From contig NZ_FUKU01000014.1 of NCBI RefSeq assembly GCF_900163865.1, positions 62,001 to 126,000 of the forward strand: DNA of 64,000 nucleotides, in the 5' to 3' direction. Numbering within the stretch: position 1 is the first letter of the stretch; each line of letters starts with the position of its first letter. Position numbers and translations under genes: made by a program. Origin of the DNA: Sphingobacterium sp. JB170 (lineage in GTDB: Bacteria; Bacteroidota; Bacteroidia; Sphingobacteriales; Sphingobacteriaceae). Shown here piece by piece: positions 7,507 to 16,092 of the stretch. Under the pieces are notes generated by a model that worked only from the letters and a program-made list of their open reading frames with translations, was not told the origin of the DNA and searched no databases.

Positions 7507-9033
7507 CTATGTCTTTCTTTGTAGGTGAGCTTGTTTGATTAAGGGTTCCAGGTAGGTCCGATCATTCGATAATCGAGGTACTTTGTTTTGCCCCCCTAAT
7601 TTGTTGCGAGATTTCAACCAATTGTAAAATGTTTTTTCTGGTGCGTTATGAATAATAGGTGGCGTAAGGGCCATGTTTTTATAACGTTTGGCATCATAAT
7701 CTGAATTTATTTCACGCAAAGTGTCATCTAATTTTTGGCAAAAATCTTGAAAATTAGAAGGCTGCGTTTCGAACTCGATGATCCATTCATGTGTACCTAC
7801 TTGCTTATCTCTAAAATAAACCGGTCCCGCGGTATAATCTTTAATAATAGCACTTGTGGCTTTACAAGCCACTTGTAACGCTTGTTCAGCGTTATCGACT
7901 ATCACTTCCTCACCAAATGTGTTTATAAACTGCTTCGTGCGACCGGAAATCTGGAACCGGTAGGGGGAGAGGTTTGTGAATTTTATTGTATCACCAATTT
8001 TGTATCGCCAGAGACCAGCGTTGGTGGAGATGATCAAGGCGTAATTTTTACCCAATTCTACTTGATCGAGACGAAGTGTTGGTGGGTGTTCTTGATCGAT
8101 GTACTCCATGGGTAAAAATTCGTAATATATGCCGTAATCAAGCATTAAAAGAAGATCTTCCGCATCCTCACGATCCTGAATCCCAAAGTAACCTTCCGAG
8201 GCGTTGTAGTTTTCCAAATAATACATGTTGTCCGATGGGATCAGCTTTTTGAACTGATCACGGTATGGTTTGAAGCTAACGCCGCCATGGCTATAGAACT
8301 CTAAGTTGGGCCATACCTCCAGTAGGTTGCTTTTTCCCGTTATCTCTAATATCCGTTTAGCCATGACGATATTCCATGTAGGAACGCCAGCCAGGCTCGT
8401 GACATTTTCTTTTATTGTTATTTGGGCAATCTGTTCTATTTTTTCCTCAAAATTCGGGTTCAATGTTACTTCGAGGTTTGGCGTTCGTTTGAATTCCGCC
8501 CAAAACGGCAGGTTTCGAATTAAGATGGAGGACAAGTCACCATTATAGGAGTCTGGATTGAAATTGTTTATTTGCGAAGATCCGCCGATCACAACCGACT
8601 TTCCGGTGAACATCTTGCTTTCTGGTTTGTTATGGCAGTATATGGAGAGCATATCTTTTCCCCCTTGGTAGTGGCAATCTTCTAATGCTTCCATGCTGAC
8701 TGGAATAAATTTGGATCGGTCGGAGGTAGTTCCCGAGGACTTGGCAAACCATTTAATGTCAGTCGGCCAAATTAAATTTTGTTCGCCTTGGATCATGCGA
8801 TCGACGTAGCTTTTGATATCGTCGTATTCTTGTATGGGTACGCGTTCTCTGTAAGTGTCAGGCGTCAGAATACTGTTGTAGTCATATTTCTTTCCCCATT
8901 CTGTTGCTTCTGCCGTCTTTATTAGACTTTGAAACCATTCATCTTGTACATCATGGGGATATTTCATGAACAGCTCGATTTGATGTATCCGCTTTTTCAT
9001 TAACCATGTGAATAAAGAATTTAATAGTTCCAT
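7507..9033 (-). CDS. GH3 auxin-responsive promoter family protein (acyl-adenylate-forming amido synthetase-like)
   Basis: A 508-residue member of the GH3 family. In plants these enzymes activate carboxylic acids as acyl-adenylates and join them to amino acids. The ATP-binding motif is visible as SSGTTSDRSK at 99-108, and further adenylation-domain segments include YNASEGYFGIQD and YRFQISGRTKQFINTFGEE. The bacterial substrate is unknown. It is the last gene of the run recJ-lptB-GH3; its start lies 27 nt after the lptB stop. This suggests co-transcription but does not by itself indicate function. Confidence 0.85.
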   Translation of the reverse strand: MELLNSLFTWLMKKRIHQIELFMKYPHDVQDEWFQSLIKTAEATEWGKKYDYNSILTPDTYRERVPIQEYDDIKSYVDRMIQGEQNLIWPTDIKWFAKSSGTTSDRSKFIPVSMEALEDCHYQGGKDMLSIYCHNKPESKMFTGKSVVIGGSSQINNFNPDSYNGDLSSILIRNLPFWAEFKRTPNLEVTLNPNFEEKIEQIAQITIKENVTSLAGVPTWNIVMAKRILEITGKSNLLEVWPNLEFYSHGGVSFKPYRDQFKKLIPSDNMYYLENYNASEGYFGIQDREDAEDLLLMLDYGIYYEFLPMEYIDQEHPPTLRLDQVELGKNYALIISTNAGLWRYKIGDTIKFTNLSPYRFQISGRTKQFINTFGEEVIVDNAEQALQVACKATSAIIKDYTAGPVYFRDKQVGTHEWIIEFETQPSNFQDFCQKLDDTLREINSDYDAKRYKNMALTPPIIHNAPEKTFYNWLKSRNKLGGQNKVPRLSNDRTYLEPLIKQAHLQRKT

Positions 9034-9060
9034 TTGTATACAGGCAACGGGGTTTTAAGT

Positions 9061-9795
9061 TTATAGTTTTTTACGTCTAAGTTCGAAATGCCGTCCCAAA
9101 TAAAATTTACGAGCTAATTCGTTATCAGCAATTTCCTCGGGTGTTCCGGTTAGCATTATTTTACCTTCGGTGAGAAGGTATGCACGGTCGGTGATGGAAA
9201 GCGTCTCCTGAACATTGTGATCAGTAATGAGCACACCAATGTTCTTACGCTTTAATTTAGAAACGATGGTTTGAATTTCCTCCACCGCAATTGGGTCTAC
9301 ACCAGCAAACGGCTCATCGAGAAGGATGAAATGCGGGTTTGCAGCGAGTGCTCGTGCAATCTCCGTACGGCGGCGCTCACCGCCAGAGAGGAGGTCTCCC
9401 CGATTCTTGCGTACACGGTGTAAGCTGAACTCGGTAAGCAATTCTTCAAGTTTCGCTAAACGCTCTTCTTTATCCGGATAATGGATTTCCAAGACCGCTA
9501 GAATATTGTTTTCAACCGACAGCTTCCGAAAAACCGATGCTTCCTGGGCAAGGTACCCAATGCCTTTTTGAGCACGTTGGAACATTGCATCCTGTGTGAT
9601 TTCTTTTCCATCCAGGTATACGTGGCCTCCGTTTGGCTTTATAAGCCCCACGATCATATAGAAAGATGTTGTTTTGCCGGCACCATTCGGCCCCAGTAAT
9701 CCGACAATCTCTCCTTGTTCCACATGGAAAGAAACATCATTTACAACGGTCCGTTGTTTATATTTCTTAACTAACTGTTCGGCCTTCAATATCAT
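9061..9795 (-). CDS. lptB: LPS export ABC transporter ATP-binding protein LptB
   Basis: The cytoplasmic ATPase of the Lpt system, which drives lipopolysaccharide from the inner membrane to the outer membrane. At 244 residues it has the usual length. Walker A is GPNGAGKT at 35-42, the Q-loop region reads YLAQEASVF at about 81-89, the signature is LSGGE at 136-140, and Walker B with its Glu is ILLDEP at 157-162. The H-loop is in ITDHNVQET. The text VDPIAVEEIQ and the GYLAQE start are typical of LptB over other ABC proteins. It follows recJ by 32 nt. No lptF, lptG or lptC is in the window. Confidence 0.95.
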   Translation of the reverse strand: MILKAEQLVKKYKQRTVVNDVSFHVEQGEIVGLLGPNGAGKTTSFYMIVGLIKPNGGHVYLDGKEITQDAMFQRAQKGIGYLAQEASVFRKLSVENNILAVLEIHYPDKEERLAKLEELLTEFSLHRVRKNRGDLLSGGERRRTEIARALAANPHFILLDEPFAGVDPIAVEEIQTIVSKLKRKNIGVLITDHNVQETLSITDRAYLLTEGKIMLTGTPEEIADNELARKFYLGRHFELRRKKL

Positions 9796-9827
9796 TTTAT
9801 GTTGATCGTTTACTTACAAATATATTT

Positions 9828-11522
9828 TTAATATCGGATTGCCCTGATATTTAATTGTAAATTCTTTTTTCCACGCCAATTGTTTTCCTCAAGGGTATAA
9901 CAAATGTCGAAGGGCTGCCCCGCATTTATATGATCTATGTATCCGGCTAAACCAAAACCAATGCATTCAAACGGACCAGATTCATGCTGGCAAACTGTGA
10001 TTTTGATGTGATTAGCACCCACGATATAACCAGATCCGGTAATATTTTTGGATACAAAGATTGGCGCATCGTTTAGCGGCCCATGGGGCTGAAACTGTTT
10101 TAATATACGATGGAATTTACTGTCGATATCCTCTAGCCGAATATTGGCTTCAATCTGAACCTCTTGCTCAAGCATTTCAGGTTTGATGTTACTACTTACG
10201 ACTCGTTCAAATTTCTCTTGGAAAGCGGGAACATTTTCGCGCTTCATAGTTAAGCCTGCGGCATACTTATGTCCACCATATTGGTCGAGAAGTTCGCTAC
10301 ATTCACTTAATGCTTCATAAAGGTCAAACCCCAGAACCGAGCGCGCCGAGCCAGCGATATGGCCGTTGGTTTGGGTCAGTATTACGGTCGGTCTGTAGTA
10401 TTTCTCGGTTAATCTAGAGGCCACAATTCCGATGACGCCTTTGTGCCAATCTTCTTTAAATAGTACAGTCGATTTGCGTTGTTGTAGCGCCTTGTTGCTG
10501 TTTATAAGCTCAAGTGCTTCTTCGGTTATCCGGAGATCAAAATCTTTGCGCAAATTATTTTGATCGTCGACCGTGACCGAGAAATCTTTCGCTTCTTGTA
10601 CTGATTTTGATATTAATAGTTTGACAGCGTCCTTGGCGTGTTCGATTCTACCGGCGGCGTTTATACGAGGACCGATTTGAAAAACGATATCGTTTACTGA
10701 GAACTGGCCGGTTTTATTTGAGGATAAGTTGATCAACGCTTGCAAACCGCAATTGGGATTTGTATTGAGTTTCTTGAGTCCAAAATGAGTGAGGATTCTA
10801 TTCTCGCCCGTGATGGGTACAATATCGGAGGCGATGCTCACGGCAACTAGATCGAGGTATTGGAAAGCGAGCTGGATATCCATTTCATTCTTTTGTATAA
10901 ATGCTTGGATTATTTTAAAGCCTATTCCGCATCCCGAGAGTTCTTTGTATGGATAAGGACAATCTGCTCGCTTGGGATCTAACACCGCTACCGCGTCAGG
11001 AATCTGCTCCCCAGGCAAGTGATGATCGCCGATAATAAAGTCAATGTTTTTACTTTTGGCATATTTGATTTTCTCCACGGCTTTGATTCCGCAGTCCAAC
11101 GCGATGATTAACGAAAAGCCATGCTGTGCGGCGTAATCGATCCCTTTGGTAGAAATGCCGTAACCTTCCAAATAGCGGTCTGGAATGTAGAATTCAAGGC
11201 CAGAATGAAAGTCGCGAAAGAAACTATACACGACAGCAACGGACGTGGTACCGTCGACGTCATAATCCCCATAGATTAGAATTTTCTCTTTGTTGCCTAT
11301 GGCCTTTTCAATGCGCGCGATCGCCAGGTCCATGTCTTTCATTAAAAAAGGATCATGAAGCTCGTCTAGGGAAGGTCGGAAAAATGTTTTTGCTTGCTCA
11401 AAGGTTTGGATACCACGATGAAGAAGTAGGTCTGCTATTATTGGGCTTACCGTTAGTTCTTCACGTAGTTTATTAGCTTTCTTGATGTCATTTTTTGGTT
11501 TTACTACCCACCTTTTTTGCAT
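9828..11522 (-). CDS. recJ: Single-stranded-DNA-specific exonuclease RecJ
   Basis: RecJ degrades single-stranded DNA 5' to 3' in recombination, base excision and mismatch repair. At 564 residues it has normal length. DHH-family metal motifs are clear: YGDYDVDG at 84-91, DCGIK, then GDHHLPG, and the C-terminal DHHA1 motif GGHKYAAGLTM. RINAAGRI marks the RecJ subgroup. It is the first gene of recJ-lptB-GH3, and it is divergent from the MBL hydrolase gene, with 114 nt between the two starts. Confidence 0.96.
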   Translation of the reverse strand: MQKRWVVKPKNDIKKANKLREELTVSPIIADLLLHRGIQTFEQAKTFFRPSLDELHDPFLMKDMDLAIARIEKAIGNKEKILIYGDYDVDGTTSVAVVYSFFRDFHSGLEFYIPDRYLEGYGISTKGIDYAAQHGFSLIIALDCGIKAVEKIKYAKSKNIDFIIGDHHLPGEQIPDAVAVLDPKRADCPYPYKELSGCGIGFKIIQAFIQKNEMDIQLAFQYLDLVAVSIASDIVPITGENRILTHFGLKKLNTNPNCGLQALINLSSNKTGQFSVNDIVFQIGPRINAAGRIEHAKDAVKLLISKSVQEAKDFSVTVDDQNNLRKDFDLRITEEALELINSNKALQQRKSTVLFKEDWHKGVIGIVASRLTEKYYRPTVILTQTNGHIAGSARSVLGFDLYEALSECSELLDQYGGHKYAAGLTMKRENVPAFQEKFERVVSSNIKPEMLEQEVQIEANIRLEDIDSKFHRILKQFQPHGPLNDAPIFVSKNITGSGYIVGANHIKITVCQHESGPFECIGFGLAGYIDHINAGQPFDICYTLEENNWRGKKNLQLNIRAIRY

Positions 11523-11636
11523 ACCTTTGCTGCTGTATTAACGTGTAAATATACGTTTTGTAAATTGTTTTACCTAATACGTAAAAGCGCCGAATTGAAA
11601 AGGGCTTGTGACATACGTAATTACGAAATAATAAAA

Positions 11637-12422
11637 ATGATTCAAGCATATTCTCTTTATGAAGGGTCTTTTTCGGTTGATGCTTCGAAGGTTTTTGTAC
11701 CGTTTGATCCAGCCAAAGATGATCCCCTTTCCAGAAAAGGCTCACTTTTCGTTCATGTTCATCCATTTTTAATTGTAGGCGAGGATGGTTTGATTGTCTG
11801 TGATGCAGGTCTGGGTTTCCGCGATGACAACGGTGAGTTGCTGATTCATCAAAATATTCAAAAATTGGGATTTAGTCCGCAGGATGTTAAATACGTATTG
11901 ATGTCGCACCTCCATAAGGATCACACCGGTGGTATGGTGGACATTAAAGATGGGACCGCTCGCGTAGCTTTTCCCAATGCCGAATATTATGTGCAACGCG
12001 AGGAATGGATGTACGCATTTAGCGGCGAAAACCCTTCGTATAAAACAGAAATTTTCGATGTAATTCAACGTAGCGGAAATCTTGTGCTGTTAGACGGCGA
12101 TGGTCAGATTAATGACCAGATTTCCTACGAAGTTAACGGTGCGCATACGCCCTATCATCAAGCTTTCCATATTCACGTTAATAGCGAGCACTATTTCTTC
12201 GGTGGTGATGTGTTACCTGAACCCGAAGAAATCTTTAAGAACTTCATCGCCAAGTACGATTTTGACGGGCGTAAAGCGCGTGATTTACGTAAAGAATATT
12301 GGGAGCAAGGTAGAGACGCCGATTGGGTGTATTTATTTTATCATTCCAAAAGTATTGCTATCGGTAAAGGGGAAAAAGGCGCTGATGGCACTTATAAAGT
12401 TGTCGATGTAGCGACAAAATAA
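11637..12422 (+). CDS. MBL-fold metallo-hydrolase
   Basis: A 261-residue metallo-beta-lactamase-fold enzyme. The zinc motif HxHxDH is present as SHLHKDHTGG, followed by the later histidines in GAHTPYHQAFHIH and the Asp in FGGDVLPEPE. These are the two-metal ligands of the lactonase/glyoxalase II-like group, so a hydrolytic role on an ester, lactone or thioester is plausible, but the substrate is not known. There is no signal peptide, so it should be cytoplasmic. The ATG at 11637 is used because homology to the fold begins right after it; an in-frame upstream start would overlap recJ. Confidence 0.85.
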   Translation: MIQAYSLYEGSFSVDASKVFVPFDPAKDDPLSRKGSLFVHVHPFLIVGEDGLIVCDAGLGFRDDNGELLIHQNIQKLGFSPQDVKYVLMSHLHKDHTGGMVDIKDGTARVAFPNAEYYVQREEWMYAFSGENPSYKTEIFDVIQRSGNLVLLDGDGQINDQISYEVNGAHTPYHQAFHIHVNSEHYFFGGDVLPEPEEIFKNFIAKYDFDGRKARDLRKEYWEQGRDADWVYLFYHSKSIAIGKGEKGADGTYKVVDVATK

Positions 12423-12602
12423 AGACAACATTCTTTCTATGCCAGTTTTAAATCCTATTAGGAAGTTACGATTACGGGTCAATTCTTGACTATTTTTAGG
12501 ATGCGTTTACTATAGAAGTACAGCCCTCATCTTGCGGCCAATATTTTAGATATACGCACGTTAAAACCAGTCGACTAGGGGGGGGATGTGTTTATTTTTT
12601 GC

Positions 12603-12610
12603 TATGTTTG
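12603..12610 (+). promoter_or_regulatory. Putative -7 promoter box for the antiporter pair (TATGTTTG)
   Basis: Exact TAnnTTTG match 54 nt before the ATG at 12665. There is no clear -33 box. Confidence 0.35.
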
Positions 12611-12624
12611 TTCAACTGTACAAT

Positions 12625-12641
12625 GTATTTAAATTAAATAC
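12625..12641 (+). promoter_or_regulatory. Perfect 17-bp inverted repeat in the antiporter leader
   Basis: Arms of 8 bp (12625-12632 and 12634-12641) around one central base, 14 nt after the -7 box. Position and symmetry fit an operator for a dimeric regulator, but it is AT-rich and could be chance. Confidence 0.35.
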
Positions 12642-12664
12642 GAAATCAATTAAATTTTAGTGCT

Positions 12665-13144
12665 ATGTCTATAGTTAGAGAAAGTGACTTGATTGGAATT
12701 GGGAAAAAATACCAAATCGAGACCGAGGCAGGTGACAACATGATTATTGTTATTCACGACGACGGAAAGCGAGAGTTGTACCGCTCGGATAGTGAAGACA
12801 GTGAAACTCACTGTGTAATGACACTCTCGGACGAAGAGTCTAGGCAGGTCGCCGGTATTGTCGGGGGACTGTCTTACAAACCCAAAGCGCTGGAGACAAT
12901 GGAAATCGCGTTAGATGATCTGCGTATTGAATGGTATAAGGTTGGTGAATCGAGTGATGGGGTAAATAAAAGTATTGGTGAACTGGGCGTTCGCCAACGT
13001 ACCGGTGCTTCTATTATTGCTGCCATCCGTGAGGAGGAGACGATTATTAACCCGGGGCCGGAGTACCATATTGCGCCAGGAACAACGCTGGTGGTAGCGG
13101 GGAAGAAGGCGAATATTAAATTGTTGAAAGAGATATTAATTTAA
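12665..13144 (+). CDS. Cation:proton antiporter regulatory subunit (TrkA-C/RCK-C domain, KhtT-like)
   Basis: A 159-residue soluble protein whose C-terminal half (about 75-158) is an RCK-C/TrkA-C domain: LGVRQRTGASIIAAIR, then PGPEYHIAPGTTLVVAGKK. The N-terminal half resembles that of KhtT, the cytoplasmic regulator of the KhtU K+/H+ antiporter. RCK-C domains bind small ligands (c-di-AMP in Bacillus KhtT) and gate the attached transporter. The antiporter gene follows after 4 nt, so the pair is one operon. The ligand in this organism is not shown by the sequence. Confidence 0.85.
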   Translation: MSIVRESDLIGIGKKYQIETEAGDNMIIVIHDDGKRELYRSDSEDSETHCVMTLSDEESRQVAGIVGGLSYKPKALETMEIALDDLRIEWYKVGESSDGVNKSIGELGVRQRTGASIIAAIREEETIINPGPEYHIAPGTTLVVAGKKANIKLLKEILI

Positions 13145-13148
13145 TTAT

Positions 13149-14399
13149 ATGTTGTCGACTACACTTATCTTAGAAGTTGGTATTGCTGTTTTTTTAGTAG
13201 CTATCGTTGGACTTTTAGCCAACAGGTTGCGGTTTTCAGTAATTCCTTTCTTTATAATTGTAGGTATGTTGGTCGGGCAGCATGCTCCGACAATAGGAAT
13301 CGTTGATCTGACGTTTACCGAGAGTAAACCGTTTATCGATTTTATGGGGCGTTTAGGCGTTCTTTTTCTGTTGTTTTATTTAGGTCTTGAATTCTCTGTC
13401 GGACGATTGATGAAGTCCGGCAAGTCTATTGTTACTGGAGGATCCATCTATGTTGTCTTGAATTTCGTTTCAGGACTGTTAATAGGGTGGCTCATGGATC
13501 TGCCTTTCAAGGAACGGATGGTGCTTTGTGGGGTGATGACAAGTTCGTCCACAGCAATTGTCGCAAAAGTACTTACCGACCTTAAACGGACAGCGAATCC
13601 TGAAACGGAAATCATTATGGGAATGATCATGTTTGACGATTTGTTTATTGCCATGCATATATCATTTCTGTCAGGACTTATACTCACTGGTGGGGGGAGC
13701 TTCTGGACGGTTGCGGGAACATCCGTGCTGGCCCTGGCTTTTATTTTGACATTTTTGATTTTAGGACGGAAATTAGTGCCTCTTATTGATAAGCTTCTGC
13801 AGGATAAGTCCCCGGAGCTATTCATTCTTATTATTTTCAGTCTGCTGTTTATTATTGCTGGTTTCTCGGAGACGATTCATGTTGCCGAAGCGATCGGCGC
13901 GTTAATGGCCGGATTAGTTTTTGCGGACTCGAAGTATATTAAGAAGATTGAAACGATGATTTCCTCGTATAGGGATTTTTTCGGCGCCATGTTTTTCTTC
14001 AGTTTCGGTTTGTCAATTGATCTCTATTCGCTCGGAGGGGCGGTTACTTGGGGTGCGCTTGCTGCGGTGGTTACGATTATTGGAAATTTGGCGTCAGGTT
14101 ATTTTGCAGCACGATTCGCGGGAAGTAAGCCTAAAACGTCCTTCGATATTGGGTTCACGCTATCTGCTCGAGGTGAGTTTTCCATTATTATGGCTAATAT
14201 TGGTAAGGCAGGGGGGCTCTTGCCTATCCTGCAGTCCTTTGTCGTTGTTTATGTGTTGATATTGTCAATCGTGTCCCCGCTGTTGACTAAAGAGTCTCGA
14301 AATCTATGGGATGCGCTCTTTGGAAAGGACCCTGTGGTGGTAAAGCCGCGTAAAACGTTAGAGCAACTCGAGCAGCGACAACAAAAACCTTCTAGCTAG
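13149..14399 (+). CDS. CPA2-family cation:proton antiporter (KhtU/KefB-like)
   Basis: A 416-residue integral membrane protein with about 12 hydrophobic segments and no cytoplasmic RCK domain of its own. The family's central Asp region is present in MIMFDDLFIAM, and LSARGEFSIIMANIGKAGG matches the CPA2 region after it. It probably exchanges K+ (or Na+) for H+ across the inner membrane, controlled by the KhtT-like protein encoded just upstream. The last 20 residues are polar (EQLEQRQQ) and cytoplasmic. A role in K+ export and pH or osmotic balance is inferred from the family. Confidence 0.88.
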   Translation: MLSTTLILEVGIAVFLVAIVGLLANRLRFSVIPFFIIVGMLVGQHAPTIGIVDLTFTESKPFIDFMGRLGVLFLLFYLGLEFSVGRLMKSGKSIVTGGSIYVVLNFVSGLLIGWLMDLPFKERMVLCGVMTSSSTAIVAKVLTDLKRTANPETEIIMGMIMFDDLFIAMHISFLSGLILTGGGSFWTVAGTSVLALAFILTFLILGRKLVPLIDKLLQDKSPELFILIIFSLLFIIAGFSETIHVAEAIGALMAGLVFADSKYIKKIETMISSYRDFFGAMFFFSFGLSIDLYSLGGAVTWGALAAVVTIIGNLASGYFAARFAGSKPKTSFDIGFTLSARGEFSIIMANIGKAGGLLPILQSFVVVYVLILSIVSPLLTKESRNLWDALFGKDPVVVKPRKTLEQLEQRQQKPSS

Positions 14400-14433
14400 T
14401 CAAGAGGGGTATACCTACCTTTTTTATGGCAAT

Positions 14434-14462
14434 AAAAAAGGATTTCTTATTAAAGAAATCCT
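14434..14462 (-). terminator. Intrinsic terminator of the SufT-like gene, stop codon in its loop
   Basis: Perfect 10-bp arms (14439-14448 and 14453-14462) with a 4-nt loop and a run of T on the minus strand at 14438-14434. The TAA stop (14450-14452) of the SufT-like gene lies in the loop. Confidence 0.75.
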
Positions 14463-14779
14463 AATTCAAGTTTTGCCTCTTCGGTCATCATGTCTTTGGT
14501 CCATGGTGGGTCAAAAGTTAGTTCTACTAAAGCCTCTTTTACACCCGGAATCTTCGCTACTTTTTCTTGCACTTCACTCATCAATTCACCTGCTACCGGA
14601 CAGCCCGGCGCTGTTAGGGTCATGACGATTTTTGCGACGCCATCCTCCTTGGTTATAATTTCGTAGACCAAACCAAGGTCAACAATATTCGCTGGTTTTA
14701 ATTCTGGATCGTAGACAGTTTCAAGTTGTTCTTGAATTGCTGGTGCCAGATTCAGCTTATCCATTATTATGATACTCAT
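14450..14779 (-). CDS. SufT/MIP18-type iron-sulfur assembly protein (DUF59)
   Basis: A 109-residue single-domain protein of the MIP18/DUF59 family, whose members (SufT, PaaD-like, eukaryotic CIA2) help mature Fe-S proteins. Family marks are YDPELKPANIVDLGLVY at about 24-40 and the conserved Cys in LTAPGCPVAGEL, followed by the DPPW motif near the C-terminus. Two in-frame ATGs exist (14779 and 14764); the second, MDKLNLAP, may be the true start. It begins 3 nt after the stop of the upstream glycosyltransferase gene and so is probably co-transcribed with it. No other suf gene is in the window. Confidence 0.88.
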   Translation of the reverse strand: MSIIIMDKLNLAPAIQEQLETVYDPELKPANIVDLGLVYEIITKEDGVAKIVMTLTAPGCPVAGELMSEVQEKVAKIPGVKEALVELTFDPPWTKDMMTEEAKLELGFL

Positions 14780-14782
14780 ATT

Positions 14783-15946
14783 TTAATCTTTTAGGTCGGC
14801 AATTGCTTCTTCGTATATTGCCAACAATTTATCCATATTTTTATCAAGCCGATAGTGCTTCTGAAATTCGGCATAACAATTAGCTCCTATCTGCCCTTTC
14901 TTCGTGCTGTCCAGGGTAGCCCATTCGCGAAGAGCTTGCTGTACTGCGCTTTGATCGAAGGGGTCGAATAAGAACCCTGTATACAAAGGTAATACCATTT
15001 CTGCTAATATACCAATTCTACTGGCAAGTACAGGTGTGTTAAGAGCATAGGCCTCGATAATTGCCATCGGCATTCCTTCATAGCATACCGAGGGTACGAT
15101 GAGTGCGTCTGCCTCGGCGATCGCTTCGATTAACTCATTAGTGGGTTTGAAGCCTTTGTAATGGATCAGATCAAATCGCTTGTCGAATTCCTCCACAGCC
15201 GCTTGAAGGGGGCCGCTACCGTATATATCAATTGGCAGCCCTAGGGGCGCTATTGCCTGCAGAAGAGGGAGGATTCCTTTTTCTTCTGCCAATCGCCCGA
15301 TATACACAAATTTGTGTTTACGAGGAGTATTGACATGCACGGGCGCAATGCTATTTGGTCGTATTCGGAACTTTTCGACATTGCCATTTGCGAACGTAGA
15401 TTTTCTGAAATTTTGCTTCGCGAAATCCGAAAGGACAATGAAGCGGGATATATGGTCCCAAGTGCCGATTTTTCTATGCATCCAATAGGTAAATGCCGTG
15501 ATGAACGTCTTAAGAAGCGAGTTGTCTAAAACACGCTTTCTTAGAGCGGTTGAAGGAAAGTCTTCTTGTAGACTTTGGATGAAAATTTTTCCGTTATGAA
15601 AAAGGCTCGCTGATGGACACAAAAGACGGTAATTATGTAAGGTCAGAACGACCGGAATACCAAGTACAGCTATCTTGCGTATCACCCAGGGACCGATTGC
15701 ATAGTGCAGATTGTGGATATGTACGACGTCCGGGCCGAATCGTTGCAGCGCACGAATGATCTTCGCAGCGGTGAATATATTGAAAGGATAACTCAAAAAT
15801 TGAAGTAAGCCCTTTATCCCTTTCTTATTTTGCTCAGTATACACCTCCACTTGATGATTTTTCGACAATTCTTCGACTTCCTGAGAAAATACAGCATCTT
15901 CGCCTCCGGGGTGTTGGTAGAAATTGTGAATAATAAAAATGCGCAT
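14783..15946 (-). CDS. Glycosyltransferase family 4 protein
   Basis: A 387-residue retaining GT-B glycosyltransferase. The N-terminal acceptor domain starts MRIFIIHNFYQHPGGEDAVF, and the phrase PDVVHIHNLH is typical of GT4. The C-terminal donor domain shows FVYIGRLAEEKG and the nucleotide-sugar E-x7-E type motif in PSVCYEGMPMAIIEAYA. It probably transfers a hexose in surface-glycan or glycolipid synthesis. It lies 14 kb from the main glycan cluster. A TATCTTTG box lies 15 nt upstream. The sugar and acceptor cannot be told. Confidence 0.88.
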   Translation of the reverse strand: MRIFIIHNFYQHPGGEDAVFSQEVEELSKNHQVEVYTEQNKKGIKGLLQFLSYPFNIFTAAKIIRALQRFGPDVVHIHNLHYAIGPWVIRKIAVLGIPVVLTLHNYRLLCPSASLFHNGKIFIQSLQEDFPSTALRKRVLDNSLLKTFITAFTYWMHRKIGTWDHISRFIVLSDFAKQNFRKSTFANGNVEKFRIRPNSIAPVHVNTPRKHKFVYIGRLAEEKGILPLLQAIAPLGLPIDIYGSGPLQAAVEEFDKRFDLIHYKGFKPTNELIEAIAEADALIVPSVCYEGMPMAIIEAYALNTPVLASRIGILAEMVLPLYTGFLFDPFDQSAVQQALREWATLDSTKKGQIGANCYAEFQKHYRLDKNMDKLLAIYEEAIADLKD

Positions 15947-15961
15947 GAATACGGGTTTTTA

Positions 15962-15969
15962 CAAAGATA
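15962..15969 (-). promoter_or_regulatory. Putative -7 promoter box for the GT4 gene (TATCTTTG)
   Basis: Exact TAnnTTTG match on the minus strand, 15 nt before the ATG at 15946. No clear -33 box. Confidence 0.35.
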
Positions 15970-16092
15970 ATATTTCCCACCGATAGTCTTCGCCCATGCG
16001 ATTTTTGGTTTTCTTTTGTGCCGTAATTACTGGTGATAAGCTTTCTAAAGGAGAAAAATATAATACGTATCTTAGCCTATCATTTTTTTTAT

